A stretch of DNA of 14,909 bases from Gammaproteobacteria bacterium (GTDB lineage Bacteria; Pseudomonadota; Gammaproteobacteria; Pseudomonadales; Cellvibrionaceae). Within the stretch, counting starts at the first letter, position 1. Each line of letters begins with the position of its first letter. Shown here in pieces: positions 12,894 through 14,909 of this stretch. Where the stretch lies: the NCBI GenBank assembly GCA_021151835.1, contig JAGKWO010000087.1:1-14909 (forward strand), read 5' to 3'. The notes beneath the pieces are model-generated. The model did no database searches, was not told the DNA's origin, and saw nothing but the letters and a program-made list of their open reading frames with translations. The position numbers and the translations under genes were made by a program.

Positions 12894-14132
12894 TCACTTA
12901 AACTGAAATACTACAGGGAAAACAACCGATACGATGAGGGACCACAATGTGTAGATTGGCAAATATCTCGCAATAATGGATTCGAGGTCTGAAACTCTAC
13001 TACCACCTCGAAGATAACCAATATACCGGGACAACAGCAAAGCCAAATGAATAAAGATAAGGATATTAGCACCGGTAACCACTATGCGGTTTACAGTGAC
13101 GCCATACTCCGCCCACCGGAATAAAATTGCAGAAAGCGCAACCAAATTTACCAGCAACGTAGCAGCTACCAAGCATATATTTATATAGTCTGACGCTTCG
13201 ACTCCAACGGCTTTCTTTTTTCCCGATATTGAAAAAATAGTTAACGCCAATATCACAAGCAAAAGGCCATTAAAAGTGATTAGAAAATCTCTGTCGGTAA
13301 AAGGGCTTTTACCTTGGTAAACCGTAGCAATCAGGTACGCCAAAATTGTAATAAGGAAAAGTGGAGAAAATACATTCGATAAAATAGGTGCAAACTTGCT
13401 CTGCCGATTTTGAACTGAATCGAATAAATAGGTTGCGACTACGGGTGAAGAGACAAGCCCAAAAACTACAATATACTCCATGTACCATTTATAAATATGT
13501 AAGCCTATAAGATTAAACAGCCCCAGAGTAAGCCCCGTCAAAACCATACCACCCAATATGATCAGTGCAGAATATATACCCATCTCACCAACATATCTGA
13601 TAAATTTTATCCTGGATTCTACACTGCTCCATTGGTCAGCCATGAAGCTAATCGCTAACAAGCTAAAAGCAAATAAAGGCAAATGGATCAACGCCATTGT
13701 TATTGAATCTGATTTAGGGTTATCAGGAAAAGCCCACAGAATAGAAATGCAAATTGCGATGGCTGTGACAATTAATTTCGCAATATTTTTGTTACGACTC
13801 GACGTTAAGAAATAAACGATTATTGCCGATATCGTAATAAAAGGAACAAACCTGGAGTGATACCAGTCTTCATCAATAGGAAATACCGATGGTAATTTTA
13901 CAAAAAAACCTGCAATCAAGCATATTAGGACCAAAAGTAAAACGGATACTTTCCGCCCCGCTATCGAGGGGACATAGCTCAATCTCACATGCCAGACCTT
14001 TAGTGTCTCTGAGTCGCCTTTTATCGCTAAAGCGTCCTTTAGCTGAGCCTCAAAAACATCCGGGGTATTTCTGTAAGATTCTTCCAAAAATTCAAGGTTA
14101 TCTAAATTATCTAAAATTCTATTCTCTGGCAT
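12894..14132 (-). CDS. Polytopic membrane protein, DUF4153-like
   Basis: The 412-residue product has a hydrophilic N-terminal segment of about 60 residues (MPENRILDNLDNLEFLEESY, acidic), then ten or eleven hydrophobic helices to the C-terminus. Two blocks recall DUF4153 proteins: YLFDSVQNRQSKFAPILSNV before a FSPLFLITILAYL helix, and the FNGLLLVILALTIFSIS helix. I recognise no transport or enzyme motif and would not assign a function. AGGTAATAG lies before the ATG at 14132. The gene is visibly AT-richer than katG or the CBM6 gene, which fits the transfer-prone right end of the window. It is on the same strand as the small genes upstream, with a 156-base gap. Confidence 0.6.
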   Translation of the reverse strand: MPENRILDNLDNLEFLEESYRNTPDVFEAQLKDALAIKGDSETLKVWHVRLSYVPSIAGRKVSVLLLVLICLIAGFFVKLPSVFPIDEDWYHSRFVPFITISAIIVYFLTSSRNKNIAKLIVTAIAICISILWAFPDNPKSDSITMALIHLPLFAFSLLAISFMADQWSSVESRIKFIRYVGEMGIYSALIILGGMVLTGLTLGLFNLIGLHIYKWYMEYIVVFGLVSSPVVATYLFDSVQNRQSKFAPILSNVFSPLFLITILAYLIATVYQGKSPFTDRDFLITFNGLLLVILALTIFSISGKKKAVGVEASDYINICLVAATLLVNLVALSAILFRWAEYGVTVNRIVVTGANILIFIHLALLLSRYIGYLRGGSRVSDLESIIARYLPIYTLWSLIVSVVFPVVFQFK

Positions 14133-14288
14133 ATCTATTACCTAGCACTTCAAATGAACGGCGCCCGTTGCTGGCTTCAGCCATGCGCGAATTGGATTAA
14201 GATATTATGTTTCGCTACTACAACTAGTAAATGGAGTGCCAACTAAGAGCTGACAGCAGTACGAATTTTGCACCACCAGAGTTCAGTT

Positions 14289-14510
14289 TTAGCCAGCCTT
14301 TCCCGTTAATTTTTCTAGCCCATAAAAGAAAAGAGGTATGCCAACAAAACCGGAGATAATTGAAAGAGCAAGAAATTGTAAAGCTTCAATGGTGTAACTT
14401 AAATCAAAAACATCAAAAGCGCGTACGAACTCTATAAGAGACACAATGCAAAGCAAGCTAAAAAACACTCCTACCGTTAGTGGTAAAGATTTTTTATAAT
14501 ATTCCAACAT
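14289..14510 (-). CDS. Small two-helix membrane protein, unrecognised
   Basis: The 73-residue product has two hydrophobic segments, at about residues 10-28 (VGVFFSLLCIVSLIEFV) and 43-66 (ALQFLALSIISGFVGIPLF), joined by an acidic loop. I know no family. Its ribosome site, GAGGAG, is formed by the last codons of the 39-residue gene upstream, with only six bases between that stop and this ATG, so the two genes are almost certainly translated together. Confidence 0.6.
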   Translation of the reverse strand: MLEYYKKSLPLTVGVFFSLLCIVSLIEFVRAFDVFDLSYTIEALQFLALSIISGFVGIPLFFYGLEKLTGKAG

Positions 14511-14516
14511 GATATT

Positions 14517-14636
14517 TTACTCCTCGGCTTCTTCAAATATCACACCACCACATACAAAGTGAGGCATGGATGCATATGAAATACAGATTGCAGCCAAACA
14601 AAGGAACGCAAGACCGAATAAATACTTTTTCTTCAT
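14517..14636 (-). CDS. 39-residue secreted or membrane-anchored mini-protein
   Basis: A short frame encodes MKKKYLFGLAFLCLAAICIS, then a short tail with MPHFVCGGVIFEEAEE. The lysine start and hydrophobic core look like a signal peptide or single membrane anchor; three cysteines are present and the tail is acidic. I know no family. An AGGA element lies about 12 bases upstream of the ATG, a rather long spacing. Its GAGGAG ending supplies the ribosome site of the following 73-residue gene, which supports both as real. Confidence 0.5.
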   Translation of the reverse strand: MKKKYLFGLAFLCLAAICISYASMPHFVCGGVIFEEAEE

Positions 14637-14810
14637 ACTATGTCTTTGATCCTAGAGATAAGTAAGGATAACAGTTTTCCCAACGGCACCTTTTAAATCG
14701 TAATTTCGCAGAAAACCATCGCACACACAAAACTCACGCTATGCCGAGCTAAAAATAAATTGTAATCTGCGGAGTATACGCTGGAAGCAATCGGATATTA
14801 CTGCTTGTCT

Positions 14811-14909
14811 TGTAACCATCCCCTAAAATAGGGTCATTCATAATTAGAGTTCTCCGGCATACACTGTCACAAACGGAGAACCCACTATGAAAAAGTCACG
14901 CTTTACCGA
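14811..14909 (+). mobile_element. Left end of an IS3-family insertion sequence (partial)
   Basis: The boundary is placed at about 14811 from TGTAACCATCCCCTAAAATA, a TG-starting, CCCC-containing end of the sort seen in IS3-family terminal repeats; it could be up to ten bases further left. A small CCCTA/TAGGG palindrome lies at 14821-14833. The leader runs to an orfA start at 14887. The right end is beyond the window, so the terminal repeat and target duplication cannot be checked. Confidence 0.5.
14887..14909 (+). CDS. IS3-family transposase OrfA, first codons only
   Basis: Seven full codons read MKKSRFT, the start of many IS3-family OrfA proteins (usually MKKSRFTE followed by a helix-turn-helix of the Tnp_1/HTH_8 type). 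CGGAGAA sits 6-12 bases upstream as a ribosome site. The rest lies outside the window, so the call depends on the first residues and on the IS-like leader. Confidence 0.6.

Overview
The window looks like chromosomal DNA of a gammaproteobacterium close to Cellvibrio or a related polysaccharide degrader. The reasons are a serine-linker protein carrying two CBM6 sugar-binding modules, a secreted catalase-peroxidase, and a zinc-starvation locus of the Pseudomonas type. This placement is inferred from protein style, not from a search. Almost every gene lies on the minus strand. The exceptions are the Fur-family regulator, two small genes after it, the CBM6 protein and the partial transposase at the right edge.

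Left part (1-2803): a zinc-limitation locus. A COG0523 GTPase (515-1735) and a DksA paralogue that has lost the zinc-finger cysteines (1797-2243) form a minus-strand operon. A Fur/Zur-family regulator is divergent from them (2369-2803). The shared spacer carries a strong Zur-box-like palindrome that overlaps a perfect TATAAT. Downstream of the GTPase is a remnant of an FtsX/MacB-type ABC permease (169-285). The regulator keeps both structural CxxC pairs but appears to lack the second (sensing) zinc site of known Zur proteins, and its 5' end looks frameshifted.

Middle part (2804-10923): two small plus-strand genes (a DUF2934 protein and an unrecognised 90-residue protein) face a YihY/BrkB membrane protein. 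Next come a periplasmic KatG with its own terminator, a CBM6-CBM6-endonuclease/exonuclease/phosphatase protein whose 5' end is broken, a bidirectional terminator, a secreted alpha/beta-hydrolase esterase, and a GNAT acetyltransferase.

Right part (11139-14909): a NYN-domain nuclease-like protein with a C-terminal OST-HTH (LOTUS) domain, small membrane proteins (DUF3592, DUF1304), a large DUF4153-like membrane protein, and a coupled pair of very small membrane or secreted proteins. The final stretch is visibly AT-richer. It ends in the left end of an IS3-family element, of which only the first seven codons of orfA are present.

I see no CRISPR array, tRNA, rRNA or prophage, and no clearly new defence system. 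The most unusual signal is the Zur-like regulator without a recognisable sensing site, sitting beside a zinc-independent DksA and a Zur-like operator.
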